Source: CAZTYW01 sp964617695
Lineage (GTDB): Bacteria; Chloroflexota; Dehalococcoidia; UBA2247; RBG-13-53-26
Assembly (NCBI GenBank): GCA_964617695.1
Contig: CAZTYW010000025.1
Location: forward strand, 1 to 27,109
Length of the DNA stretch: 27,109 nt
Direction of reading: 5' to 3'
The position numbers were made by a program, and so were the translations under genes. Below are positions 7,226-14,366 of the stretch, one piece after another. The notes beneath the pieces were generated by a model. It was given only the letters and a program-made list of their open reading frames with translations. It made no database searches and was not told where the DNA came from. Position 1 is the first letter of the stretch. Each line of letters opens with the position of its first letter.

Positions 7226-7459
7226 ATGAGTTCCACTCCCGGCTGCGAACTCTGTGAATCAGGCGAACTTGTCGGTCCCGAGGCGATCTTCAAGAACGTG
7301 CTGGCACAGATGCCGGACCACATCGACGCGATCCATCACCTTGCTATGGTGTTGTCGGATCGTGGCCTGTCGGATGAAGCACGTGGCCTTTGGGAGCAGG
7401 CAGTTAGCATCGGCCGTAAAGCCTTCCCCCCGGAGTTCGATCCTCAAGAGGCCCTCTAA
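7226..7459 (+). CDS. Small TPR-like protein
   Basis: A 77-residue open frame starting at ATG 7226 with GAGGT eight bases upstream. The middle reads 'IFKNVLAQMPDHIDAIHHL' and then 'MVLSDRGLSDEARGLWEQA'. This is the spacing and residue pattern of about one and a half tetratricopeptide repeats (N-terminal amphipathic helix, A-G/D-x-x-x-A pattern). TPR proteins normally carry three or more units, so it could be a fragment of a longer protein or a small free-standing partner protein. An N-terminal CELCESG has a possible CxxC pair. It lies inside the inserted segment, and a 19-bp palindrome follows 55 bases after the stop. Confidence 0.55.
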   Translation: MSSTPGCELCESGELVGPEAIFKNVLAQMPDHIDAIHHLAMVLSDRGLSDEARGLWEQAVSIGRKAFPPEFDPQEAL

Positions 7460-7514
7460 GGGATATCGATAAGATAGAGAATCGGGATGATGCCCAACGG
7501 GCACCCGTCCAGGA

Positions 7515-7533
7515 TAGATACAGGCTGTATCTA
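7515..7533. promoter_or_regulatory. Perfect 19-bp palindrome, operator candidate
   Basis: Nine-base arms TAGATACAG and CTGTATCTA flank a single central G. With a one-base centre it cannot form a good RNA hairpin, so a dimeric DNA-binding protein site is more likely than a terminator. It lies between the TPR-like ORF and the AT-rich gene-free stretch. No regulator gene that obviously matches is adjacent. Confidence 0.4.
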
Positions 7534-7561
7534 GTAAATGTCATGAGTTTGTAACCTTTTC

Positions 7562-7858
7562 TCAATACATTTTATGACTTCTATATTCCCAACTTAGTAC
7601 AATCACAGCATCTGCTCTATTGGCCGAAATCGCTGCCGTATAGGCCAAAGGTTCTTGGACTAGAAAATGGACCTGGTGGCCCGATTCCTCATAGACACCA
7701 ACATCGTTCCCGGTTGTCCCAGGGTGACGCAGACCCATTCCGTTGGGGAACTGATCGCTAATTATGAGCCATTGACCCGGAGTTGGTCCCTGTCGGATGC
7801 CCCTAAGATACCGGGGTATGTCAGGTGTTATTAGAGTATACGAAGCGGGAGAATTGAC
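7562..7858 (-). pseudogene. Possible decayed coding frame without a start
   Basis: On the minus strand 98 codons run open from an upstream TGA (7859-7861) to a TGA at 7562-7564. The translation looks protein-like, with 'GQWLIISDQFPNGMGLRHPG' and 'VHFLVQEPLAYTAAIS', but there is no ATG, GTG or TTG before an internal Met near its middle and no Shine-Dalgarno. I recognise no family. It may be the relic of an element gene or a chance open frame; the plus strand carries only a 55-codon frame here. The rest of 7460-7884 shows no gene. Confidence 0.25.
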
Positions 7859-7884
7859 TCATAATTCAATCTAGGAGGGACACC

Positions 7885-8070
7885 ATGGAATCTAAACGAA
7901 AGGTTGCAGATTGTCGGCTTATTCCTAGTGAAAAGAAATGCACGCTAACCATTGCTGGGACAGAGGAGGAGGTTTTGCCTGTTGCCGTTTGGCATATGGT
8001 GCATGACCACGGGCACGAAGATACACCAGAACTGCACGCTCAAATAAAAGAGGCCCTGCGGGACGAGTGA
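7885..8070 (+). CDS. DUF1059 domain small protein
   Basis: A 61-residue protein matching the DUF1059 pattern: basic start, Cys-containing first strand ('RKVADCRLIPSEKKC'), 'IAGTEEEVLPVAVWHMVHDH', then 'GHEDTPELHAQIKEALRDE' at the end. The family is small, cytoplasmic and of unknown function. The start ATG has an excellent Shine-Dalgarno, AGGAGG at 7873-7878, six bases upstream, so it is a real, translated gene. It is the best-formed gene inside the tRNA-Asp insert. No promoter could be placed with confidence; TTGACT at 7855-7860 has no -10 box at the right distance. Confidence 0.85.
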   Translation: MESKRKVADCRLIPSEKKCTLTIAGTEEEVLPVAVWHMVHDHGHEDTPELHAQIKEALRDE

Positions 8071-8262
8071 AGTCTACGCTTTACTCGGATTTCCAGAATC
8101 AAACTGGGGTATAGGTGGGTTCCTTTGGCAAGAATTGACCAGCCCTTTTTTGTACCAACCATTGTGTTGGTCCTGTGGTTCATCTGACCAGTGACGCGTA
8201 TTCCAGGGGCGCCAGGTTGTCCAGCGGACGACGCGGGCATACGTCATTGCATTATCCTGCGT

Positions 8263-8279
8263 ATGTTCATCATGAACAT
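8263..8279. promoter_or_regulatory. 17-bp palindrome, operator candidate
   Basis: Perfect 7-base arms ATGTTCA and TGAACAT around TCA. The form resembles repressor sites bound by dimers. It lies in the gene-free part (8071-8519) of the inserted segment, where I see no coding sequence. A 6-bp inverted repeat ACCAAC/GTTGGT lies nearby at 8155-8172. Confidence 0.3.
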
Positions 8280-8422
8280 CCTGAGTGGTGGCCTTCCGCA
8301 GCGCCTCAACGGCCAGCCCCTCTTTGGATGGCTAGCGCCACCCAAATTCATCCCGGAGTCCTCGCCGCCACCACCCGGGACGGCACCCGCGGATTGGACT
8401 CATCACCTATCCCAGTGAGATA

Positions 8423-8508
8423 TAGGCTCAGGGGTGTGGCGATTGGGTTGCCAATCGCCGGCACCGTCCAGTGTCCCCGGCACTCCTGCCTGGACACCCC
8501 TAAGCCTA
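8423..8508. ncRNA. Strongly foldable 86-nt element (three-way-junction-like)
   Basis: An outer inverted repeat of 15 bp with one mismatch (8423-8437 with 8494-8508) encloses a perfect 9-bp hairpin, GGCGATTGG (8438-8446), loop GTTG, CCAATCGCC (8451-8459), which begins directly at the outer stem. A second arm can form from GGCA/TGCC (8460-8463 with 8487-8490) and AGTG/CACT (8470-8473 with 8481-8484). Whether it acts as RNA, as folded single-stranded DNA or is a small MITE/REP-like repeat cannot be decided. No known RNA family is recognised. It ends 12 bases from the stop of the HTH frame. Confidence 0.45.
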
Positions 8509-8519
8509 CCTCTCCTTGG

Positions 8520-8735
8520 TCAACGACTTGACTCTGCCGACAGCGCTGCTTTCAAAGCCCTCCTAACAGACTCGTGGGACATGCCATACTCTTGGGCCAG
8601 CTTGCGAAGGCTCTCGTGTTTGCTCCGTCTGGCCAGCTCCGGCCATATCGCAGCAGGTAGCTTGCAGCGAGACTGGGAGTCTTTGGATCTCTGGGGCAGA
8701 GCAGATCTACTAAACAGGCCGTGTTTTGCACATGA
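8520..8735 (-). pseudogene. HTH-domain remnant next to the right tRNA repeat
   Basis: The minus-strand frame ends at 8520 and reads 'PAAIWPELARRSKHESLRKL' followed by 'AQEYGMSHESVRRALKAAL', a clear helix-turn-helix of the type at the C-terminus of resolvases, recombinases and some transposases. There is no ATG, GTG or TTG between the right tRNA repeat and the domain. The frame runs through the repeat into unrelated sequence, so the true N-terminal part is missing. I infer a recombinase or DNA-binding protein cut off by integration or deletion at the att site; a chance HTH-like frame is possible. Confidence 0.4.
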
Positions 8736-8759
8736 GGGTTCGAATCCCCCCGGGGTCGC
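8736..8759 (+). repeat. Right direct repeat (attR-like), partial tRNA-Asp 3' end
   Basis: Exact copy of 6966-6989. The sequence before it does not complete a tRNA: no anticodon arm or acceptor 5' strand is present. It is therefore a tRNA end duplicated by site-specific integration and not a second tRNA gene. Confidence 0.85.
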
Positions 8760-8793
8760 ACTGGTCAACTGGTGAAACGGCTGGTAGCTAGGG

Positions 8794-8831
8794 GGAGAGG
8801 CGGTGGATGGCCACCCGCCTCTCTTCGTTTT
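8794..8831 (+). terminator. Intrinsic terminator, probably the original one of tRNA-Asp
   Basis: Stem GAGAGGCGGTGG (8795-8806) with CCACCCGCCTCTC (8811-8823), one bulged base and a 4-base loop, followed by TTCGTTTTA. It stands 35 bases after the partial tRNA copy, the usual place for a tRNA terminator, and 38 bases before the radical SAM start. Its position supports the view that the 1.77-kb insert separated tRNA-Asp from its terminator. Confidence 0.75.
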
Positions 8832-8868
8832 ACATAAGTCCCAGTCGTTTGGCAGTGCAGGTAGCCGC

Positions 8869-10236
8869 GTGAAGATACTGCTCATTCAACCACCGAAAGC
8901 TCCTTCGACCATTGGCGGGGAGGACCTTCACGTTTACGAGCCGCTTGCACTTGAGTATGTTGCCTCGGGGGTTGCAGAAGACCATGATGTGAAGATTCTC
9001 GATATGCGCCTTGACAGGGACTTGACCGCAGCCCTGGATGACTTCCGCCCCGATGTCGTCGGCATAACTTCATACACCGTACACGTGAACACCGCAAAGA
9101 GGCTGTTCGACCACGTAAAGAGGTGGAATCCTGACGTACTCACCGTGGTGGGCGGCCATCATGCCACTGTCTGCCCCGAAGATTTCCTGACTCCCTCTAT
9201 CGACCTCATCGTAAGCGGGGAAGGCGTTTTTGTCTTCAAGGAGATTGTTCGAAGATTCGAGGCTGGCGAAAGAATTGAAGGAGTTCCGGGGACAACGTTC
9301 AGGAAGGGAGAGGAGACCGTCAGGACTCCTGCCGAACCAGCAGTAGACCTGGATGCCTTCCCGTTCCCCCACAGGGGAGTTACGGCGAAGTACAGGAGAC
9401 GTTACTTCTCCGAATGGATGAGACCCCTGGCCTCTATACGTACGTCGAAGGGATGTCCCTTCCGGTGCAGCTTCTGCGCTCTGTGGAAACTGACGGGGGG
9501 ACAGTACTTCAAGAGAACTCCGGAGAGCATTGTAAGAGAGCTTGCCGAAATAGATGAGGACTTCGTCTTCTTTGCCGACGACGAGTCCCTGGTAGATGCT
9601 GCCAGGATGAAGACCCTGGCACATCTCATAAGAGAGGCGGGAATAAGAAAGCGTTACTTTCTTTACGGCAGAAGCGACACGATCGTGAGGTACCCTGAAT
9701 TGCTGGAAATGTGGAGGGAGATTGGGCTGGAGAGAATATTCGTGGGGCTCGAGTTTTTCCGAGATGACGACCTGAAATACATAAGAAAAGGCTCCACCGC
9801 CAGTGAGAACAGAAGTGCTGTGCGGATACTCCAGGACCTGGGCATCGACACGTGGGCTTCTTTCATCGTGCGACCGGAGTTCAGAAAAGAGGATTTCGCC
9901 GAGTTCCGGCGGTACTGCCGCAGTCTGGGACTGAATTTCGCCTCGTTCGCCGTCCTTACGCCCCTACCTGGTACGGACTTATACGAAGAGGTAAGGGATG
10001 GGCTGCTAACGCACAACTACGACCACTTCGACTTCCTTCACGCCCTCCTCCCGACATCGCTTCCGCTGAAGGATTTCTATCAGGAGTTCTCCAGTCTGCT
10101 GAGACAGGCCGTTCCTCTCGGCAAGCGACTGTCTCTACTAAGGAAATTCCCGGTGACGGAAATCCCTTCGTTACTCATGAGGTCATACCGCCTCGTCAGC
10201 CAGATAAGGAATGCCTACAAAGACTACGAGTGGTAG
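8869..10236 (+). CDS. B12-binding-type radical SAM protein
   Basis: About 455 residues in the BchE-like arrangement. The N-terminal Rossmann-type cobalamin-binding-like domain (about 1-140) has 'KILLIQPPKAP', 'VVGITSYTVHV' and 'VVGGHHATVCPEDFL'. The radical SAM core carries the iron-sulfur cysteines CxxxCxxC at 196, 200 and 203 ('GCPFRCSFC'). It probably performs a SAM-radical methylation or rearrangement, but the substrate cannot be read. I start at GTG 8869 with AGGT seven bases upstream, because 'VKILLIQPP' is the family N-terminus; an ATG at 8803 lies inside the terminator hairpin. It appears monocistronic, and the chromosomal neighbours give no substrate clue. Confidence 0.88.
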   Translation: MKILLIQPPKAPSTIGGEDLHVYEPLALEYVASGVAEDHDVKILDMRLDRDLTAALDDFRPDVVGITSYTVHVNTAKRLFDHVKRWNPDVLTVVGGHHATVCPEDFLTPSIDLIVSGEGVFVFKEIVRRFEAGERIEGVPGTTFRKGEETVRTPAEPAVDLDAFPFPHRGVTAKYRRRYFSEWMRPLASIRTSKGCPFRCSFCALWKLTGGQYFKRTPESIVRELAEIDEDFVFFADDESLVDAARMKTLAHLIREAGIRKRYFLYGRSDTIVRYPELLEMWREIGLERIFVGLEFFRDDDLKYIRKGSTASENRSAVRILQDLGIDTWASFIVRPEFRKEDFAEFRRYCRSLGLNFASFAVLTPLPGTDLYEEVRDGLLTHNYDHFDFLHALLPTSLPLKDFYQEFSSLLRQAVPLGKRLSLLRKFPVTEIPSLLMRSYRLVSQIRNAYKDYEW

Positions 10237-10653
10237 GCTTGACACCCGATGGCGGTTCTCTGGTCGCATTCTTCACGGGCAAGGCCTTGCCCCTGTTGAC
10301 CGTTCTTCGTGACTGGCCGTACGGGCTGCCTGGTTGCGAATAGCTGTCGATCTTGACAGATCACTGGCTATAGCCTTCCACACCACACCCTTGCCATTTT
10401 GCATTCGGGGAACTCTGTTACCTGCAGCCGTGGCCAATCTGATTGCTGTTTAACTGACTCTCGTAACCATGTGACCACTTTGCGACCTCTCGTACACCTC
10501 CCTTCACCCGCTCCGAAATCGCCTTTACCGCCTCTTAACCCCTGTTCTGGTACGCTGACCTCGGGTTTGTGAAGGAGCGGATACACACGGGCCGGTCTGC
10601 CAGTGCGGCCGGGAGGCTGGGTGTGATCCAGATGTCAAGGGGGAGGTGTGGTC
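10237..10653. other. Gene-free region between radical SAM gene and the surface-protein pair
   Basis: No convincing coding frame. It contains a perfect 16-bp palindrome GGGCAAGGCCTTGCCC (10277-10292), which as RNA forms a 6-bp stem with a GGCC loop, about 40 bases after the radical SAM stop and a weak terminator candidate with no T-run. A GGCCG/CGGCC hairpin lies near 10589-10613 in the likely leader of the next gene. I compared the leader with c-di-GMP and cobalamin riboswitch hallmarks and found no match. No promoter stands out. Confidence 0.4.
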
Positions 10654-10902
10654 ATGAGCGTACTGGCGGAAGTCATTTCCAAGTGTCTCCTGTTCGTGAA
10701 CCGGTTACTGGATGAATGGGCCTGGGTCGAAGTCGAGGAATGGCCAGTAGGTTACGTTGATGAGTGCGGACCGGCTTACAACCTGTCCGGTGGGATCACT
10801 GCGTGTGGCGAGGACTTCATCGAATACCTGGAGGACATGATGCACGCAGGGTTACAGGTCTTGAGCCAGTTGTTTGGCGCCATGCTGGTTATGCAGGACT
10901 AG
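10654..10902 (+). CDS. Small hypothetical protein
   Basis: An 82-residue protein starting at ATG 10654, seven bases after a strong GGGGAGG (10640-10646). It has no family I recognise. It begins with an amphipathic/hydrophobic stretch ('LAEVISKCLLFVNRLLDEW'), has an acidic centre with two cysteines, and ends with a helix-like 'DFIEYLEDMMHAGLQVLSQL' segment. It lacks a clear signal peptide. It precedes the SipW-type secreted protein by 136 bases in the same direction, so the two may share a transcript and a function (inference). A GTG two codons upstream is an alternative start. Confidence 0.6.
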   Translation: MSVLAEVISKCLLFVNRLLDEWAWVEVEEWPVGYVDECGPAYNLSGGITACGEDFIEYLEDMMHAGLQVLSQLFGAMLVMQD

Positions 10903-11038
10903 GTCCAGCCGGTGGCCCACGGAGAAACATGCCAGGAGCAAGCCGGGACAGCCTGACGCACAATGAGGGCTGGTTGATGCGGGGCTGTCACGGCGGCACA
11001 GGAGTGGGACGGGGGTGCGCCAGTCAAGTGGAGGAAGA

Positions 11039-12418
11039 ATGACAAGACTGGCGGTCGTTTTTCTGCTGGCGACCTGCTGCCTGGCGGCCTTCGGGATGGG
11101 ATACGCTCACTGGTCAAAGGAGCTCGCCATTGACGGGGCGGTGATGACCGGTAGCATTGGTGCCTGTTGGACGGAGGTCGAAACCTGGGACTCCGAGCCT
11201 TCCGAGAAGGATGTTAGCCACATCGACTGCAGTGTCGACGGAGGCGACTGCTCCGTACTCCATGTCGAGGTTGTCAATGCCTACCCGTCCGTCTACTACC
11301 ATAGTGATCTGGAAATCCAGAATACCGGCACCATCCCTCTCCATATCTACGGGATCACGGTCGACAACCCCCACACCTGGCTTGACGTGGACGTCACGGG
11401 TCTGGATGGTGTCGGCACGCCGGGCGGATCAATACAGCTTCACCCGGGGGAGTCTCTGCCGGTGGGCGTCCACGTGCATTTGACCAATGATGCACCGCCA
11501 GGGGCGACCGCCGGGTTCGACTTGATCGTCAACACGATTCAGTATAACGAGGACCCGTTCGCGGAAGCGGGCTGCTGCGCCATCGGTCAAATCGCGCTGC
11601 ACGAGGGCTACGATATTGGGTTCGTCAACGTGTGGACGGGCGACAACGAAGAACCTGGAGAAGACGTGGGGGTCACTGCGGTGGCTGCAGTGACTGACAC
11701 CTCCGGCGATGGAGACGACGATCTTGTCGCCGTCAGCATCGAGAACGGTTACCGTGGGTACGAGGGTTGCATCCACTTTGACCTCCACAACTATGGCTCG
11801 AAGCCGTTGGGTCTGTATTGTGAGACCGCGGAGCCGGCCGGCGGTGTAATTCAGTGTTGCGTGACTGGCCTGGTGGACTACCTTCTCCCAGGCCAGACCG
11901 CGTCGTGTGCTGTATCGGCAATTGTGGCTTCAGAGGCGGTGGGTTCCTTCAGCTTCCGCATTGACATCTACTGTCTCGAGTACGTGGTGGGTGCAAGCTC
12001 TGTGATCGTGACCGAGGGAGTCGATGTTGAGTTCCGCGGTTTGATGGTTAGAGACAACGAGCAGCCCTGGGACCCGGAAGGGCCTCCCGACCTGGGTTTT
12101 ACAGAGGCACGGGAGTACGATAGCTCTGGAGACGGGGATGCCGATGGACTCAACGTGCACGTATGCGGTTACGTCGGCTACGAAGGTTTCATCGATTTCG
12201 ATCTGCACAATCACGGCGCGGTGCCGATCGAAGTCTCGGATATCAGCATCATCACGGGGCTCGGAACCGACGTGTCGTTGACTGGTCTGGCCATTGGCGA
12301 CGTGGTATACCCGGGCGCGTCAGTACCATGTACGGTATCAGCAGGACTCACCCGGTTGGCCGGAGTGTATCCGTATGCCTCGTTCACTACGCAGATAGGG
12401 TGTGCAGAGGTACAATAA
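11039..12418 (+). CDS. Secreted three-repeat protein with SipW-type signal peptide
   Basis: 459 residues starting at ATG 11039 with GAGGAAG just upstream. The N-terminus is a hydrophobic helix ('LAVVFLLATCCLAAFGMG') followed by 'YAHWSKELAIDG', resembling SipW-dependent signal peptides of TasA/camelysin-like proteins. The mature part contains three related beta-rich units (about residues 60-180, 190-320 and 340-455). Each has an '[E/D]LxNxGxxPL' core (second and third: 'GYEGxIxFDLHNxG') and a 'VTGL...PG' half. Two 'SGDGDxDx' Asp-rich loops before units two and three could bind calcium. Many cysteines suggest disulfides outside the cell. It could be a surface or fibre component; no signal peptidase gene is nearby. 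Confidence 0.8.
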   Translation: MTRLAVVFLLATCCLAAFGMGYAHWSKELAIDGAVMTGSIGACWTEVETWDSEPSEKDVSHIDCSVDGGDCSVLHVEVVNAYPSVYYHSDLEIQNTGTIPLHIYGITVDNPHTWLDVDVTGLDGVGTPGGSIQLHPGESLPVGVHVHLTNDAPPGATAGFDLIVNTIQYNEDPFAEAGCCAIGQIALHEGYDIGFVNVWTGDNEEPGEDVGVTAVAAVTDTSGDGDDDLVAVSIENGYRGYEGCIHFDLHNYGSKPLGLYCETAEPAGGVIQCCVTGLVDYLLPGQTASCAVSAIVASEAVGSFSFRIDIYCLEYVVGASSVIVTEGVDVEFRGLMVRDNEQPWDPEGPPDLGFTEAREYDSSGDGDADGLNVHVCGYVGYEGFIDFDLHNHGAVPIEVSDISIITGLGTDVSLTGLAIGDVVYPGASVPCTVSAGLTRLAGVYPYASFTTQIGCAEVQ

Positions 12419-12818
12419 GCACGTGCCGTTCACCGGCTTCCCGCCATGTGGCAAGGGCACCTGGCTGCCATGCTGCAAGGTGCTGATGTGGCAACGCACT
12501 CCAACAACACCGAGGTGCCCACGCGCGTGACAGTATGTATCGTAATGGAACTAAATGCAGGCGCCGGGTGCGTGCCGTTCACGCGCAGAGCAGCAACTCT
12601 TCGGAGACCTTCTGGGGCGTGTACAGCCTGACACCTGGCAACGTGAGGGCGTTCTCTATAGCACGGGGAAAGCCTCTGAACTTGCGGCGATGATAGTCCA
12701 CTGCTGCCCACGGAACACGTCATGAAAGAACATATCGGTGGTCACCGGCATGCCGTCACTCCGCAACTGCCAGCCATTTCGCCATCGGCTCAACGTGAAC
12801 CCCGGTCTTCACCCGAAC
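12419..12818. other. Gene-free region between convergent genes
   Basis: Four hundred bases between the secreted protein and the convergent acyl-CoA synthetase. No frame shows a family, a Shine-Dalgarno or protein-like composition. The string GTGCCGTTCAC occurs twice (12423 and 12571), probably by chance. No good terminator hairpin with a T-run was seen. Confidence 0.5.
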
Positions 12819-14366
12819 CTAAGCGTGCAGGGGGGCGAGCCTGTCAGGATAAGCCTGGTTGAAATCGATCAGTTTTCTCAGGGCCCCGGCCGCTCCCCTC
12901 ATGGACAGGAACAGCGGAAGGCCGAACTCTGCGCAGATCCCCCGCAATTCGGCCGAGGCACGCCAGGTATCGTCATTGCCCATAGAGTGAAGGACAACTG
13001 CCTTGGGCAATTCGCATGCCCTGGCAGCCAGGAGCATCGGGCCAACCACTGCGCCGACACTGAGGTCACTCACCGGCATTGGACTTACGTCGAAGCCATG
13101 CTGGAATACTATCAGGTCCAGGTCGTGCCAGTCCCTCAGCACGGCATTCAGTCGGCCCCATGCCCCACCCAGCGCCGTTCCCGCTTTCTCCCTGAGAACG
13201 TCGATGCAGCTTCGGCCACCCATAGAAGTCAATAGCTCAAAAGCGTCCAGTGCAGCCAGCGGACTGACGTCGATTGGATTGCGGAGCATGCTGTTTGCCA
13301 GGTCAATGAACTCCTTCAGCCTTTGTCTCGTCTCCGCCGGGATAGGGACGAGCCGCAGCCCCGCCCGCTCAAGCTCATCGGTGGCCATTACGCTGGCGCC
13401 ACCGCCATGCCCTACGACGCACGTGTTCACACCTTTGGGCGGTCTAACGCGCAGTAGCGCTACCAGCATGTCCACCATTTCCTCGATGCTGTGTACCCTT
13501 ATGGCACCAGCCTGGCTGATGATTGTGTCCCACACCGCGTCGGTCCCGGCCAGAGACCCTGTATGGGAAGCCGCTGCCCTCAAGCCGCCCTGTGTATAGC
13601 CTCCCTTGAACACCACCACTGGCTTGGCAGACGCTGCTTTGTTGAGGACCTCGACCAGGCGCTGACCATCGGTGGCACCCTCGATGTACGCAGCGATGAC
13701 TTTGGTCTCCGGGTCGTCAGCCATGTAGTCCAGCAGGTCGCACTCGTTGATATCACAGGCATTGCCGTAGCTGACAACTTTGCTGAAACGCAGTCCGCGG
13801 GCAACGGCGTGCCGGACCGTGTAGGCGATGTTCCCCCCGCTCTGGCACAGATATCCTATGGGTCCCGCCTCCATCGGAAAGTCCGGACTCAGGCCAATCC
13901 TGCCTTTGGGGTAGTAGATGCCGAGGCAGTTTGGCCCAATGATGCGGATGTTGCCCTGGCGGGCTATCTCCACCAGCCTGTTCTGCAGTTCGATTCGGTC
14001 GGGTTCGCCGGTCTCGGCATAGCCGGAAGTAAAGACATGGACTACCTTGACACCCTTGTCCCGGCATTCCTCCAGGATTGTGGGTGTGTACGGGGCGGGG
14101 ACGGAGACGACGACGTGGTCTACTGGCCCCGGAACGTCTGTCAGGCTCGGGTAGATGGGCAGGTTCGCCATCTCTCCTCCCCTGGGATTGACCAGGTAGA
14201 CCTTGCCTGTGTATCCGCTCTGCAGTAGCGAGTCAAGGTAGAGTCGCTTGATCCACGTCTTGGGCAGGTCGGCCGAGATGCCGACAATGGCAATCGAGCG
14301 GGGACGGAAGATGTAATCAAGGGGATGCGGGTTGGGCTGGCTACCAGGTAGTGTGGCGTGAGTCAA
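12819..14366 (-). CDS. ADP-forming acyl-CoA synthetase, alpha-type (CoA-binding/ligase domains)
   Basis: A 515-residue protein of the ADP-forming acetyl/acyl-CoA synthetase family, which makes ATP while converting acyl-CoA to acid. The CoA-binding domain is 'RPRSIAIVGISADLPKTW' through 'IGPNCLGIYYPKG'. The ligase domains contain 'LCQSGGNIAYTV' and the phospho-histidine, His268, in 'AASHTGSLAGTDAVWD'. The ATP-grasp beta domain is absent and no beta subunit lies in the window, so a partner elsewhere or a different activity is needed. The only in-frame start is TTG 14366, whose first bases overlap the stop of a possible 65-codon ORF. It is last of the minus-strand cluster. Confidence 0.88.
   Translation of the reverse strand: MTHATLPGSQPNPHPLDYIFRPRSIAIVGISADLPKTWIKRLYLDSLLQSGYTGKVYLVNPRGGEMANLPIYPSLTDVPGPVDHVVVSVPAPYTPTILEECRDKGVKVVHVFTSGYAETGEPDRIELQNRLVEIARQGNIRIIGPNCLGIYYPKGRIGLSPDFPMEAGPIGYLCQSGGNIAYTVRHAVARGLRFSKVVSYGNACDINECDLLDYMADDPETKVIAAYIEGATDGQRLVEVLNKAASAKPVVVFKGGYTQGGLRAAASHTGSLAGTDAVWDTIISQAGAIRVHSIEEMVDMLVALLRVRPPKGVNTCVVGHGGGASVMATDELERAGLRLVPIPAETRQRLKEFIDLANSMLRNPIDVSPLAALDAFELLTSMGGRSCIDVLREKAGTALGGAWGRLNAVLRDWHDLDLIVFQHGFDVSPMPVSDLSVGAVVGPMLLAARACELPKAVVLHSMGNDDTWRASAELRGICAEFGLPLFLSMRGAAGALRKLIDFNQAYPDRLAPLHA

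Larger units (their letters stand above)
6966..8759. mobile_element. Remnant of an element integrated at tRNA-Asp
   Basis: The segment between two identical 24-bp copies of the tRNA-Asp 3' end is 1.77 kb long. It is weakly coding, with a noticeably AT-rich stretch near 7530-7640 and 7830-7870 in an otherwise GC-rich window. It holds a TPR-like small ORF, a DUF1059 gene, palindromes, a strongly foldable element (8423-8508) and an HTH frame without a start next to the right repeat. A strong terminator, probably the tRNA's own, follows the right copy at 8794-8831. No complete integrase is present, so the element is decayed or is mobilised from elsewhere (inference). Confidence 0.7.

Noticed and set aside
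8736..8759. A second tRNA-Asp gene
   Set aside because: Only the 3' quarter of the tRNA is present; there is no anticodon arm, D-arm or acceptor 5' strand before it.
10540..10653. A riboswitch before the small ORF at 10654
   Set aside because: The leader has a GC hairpin but lacks the conserved bases of cobalamin, c-di-GMP or other known classes as far as I can recognise.
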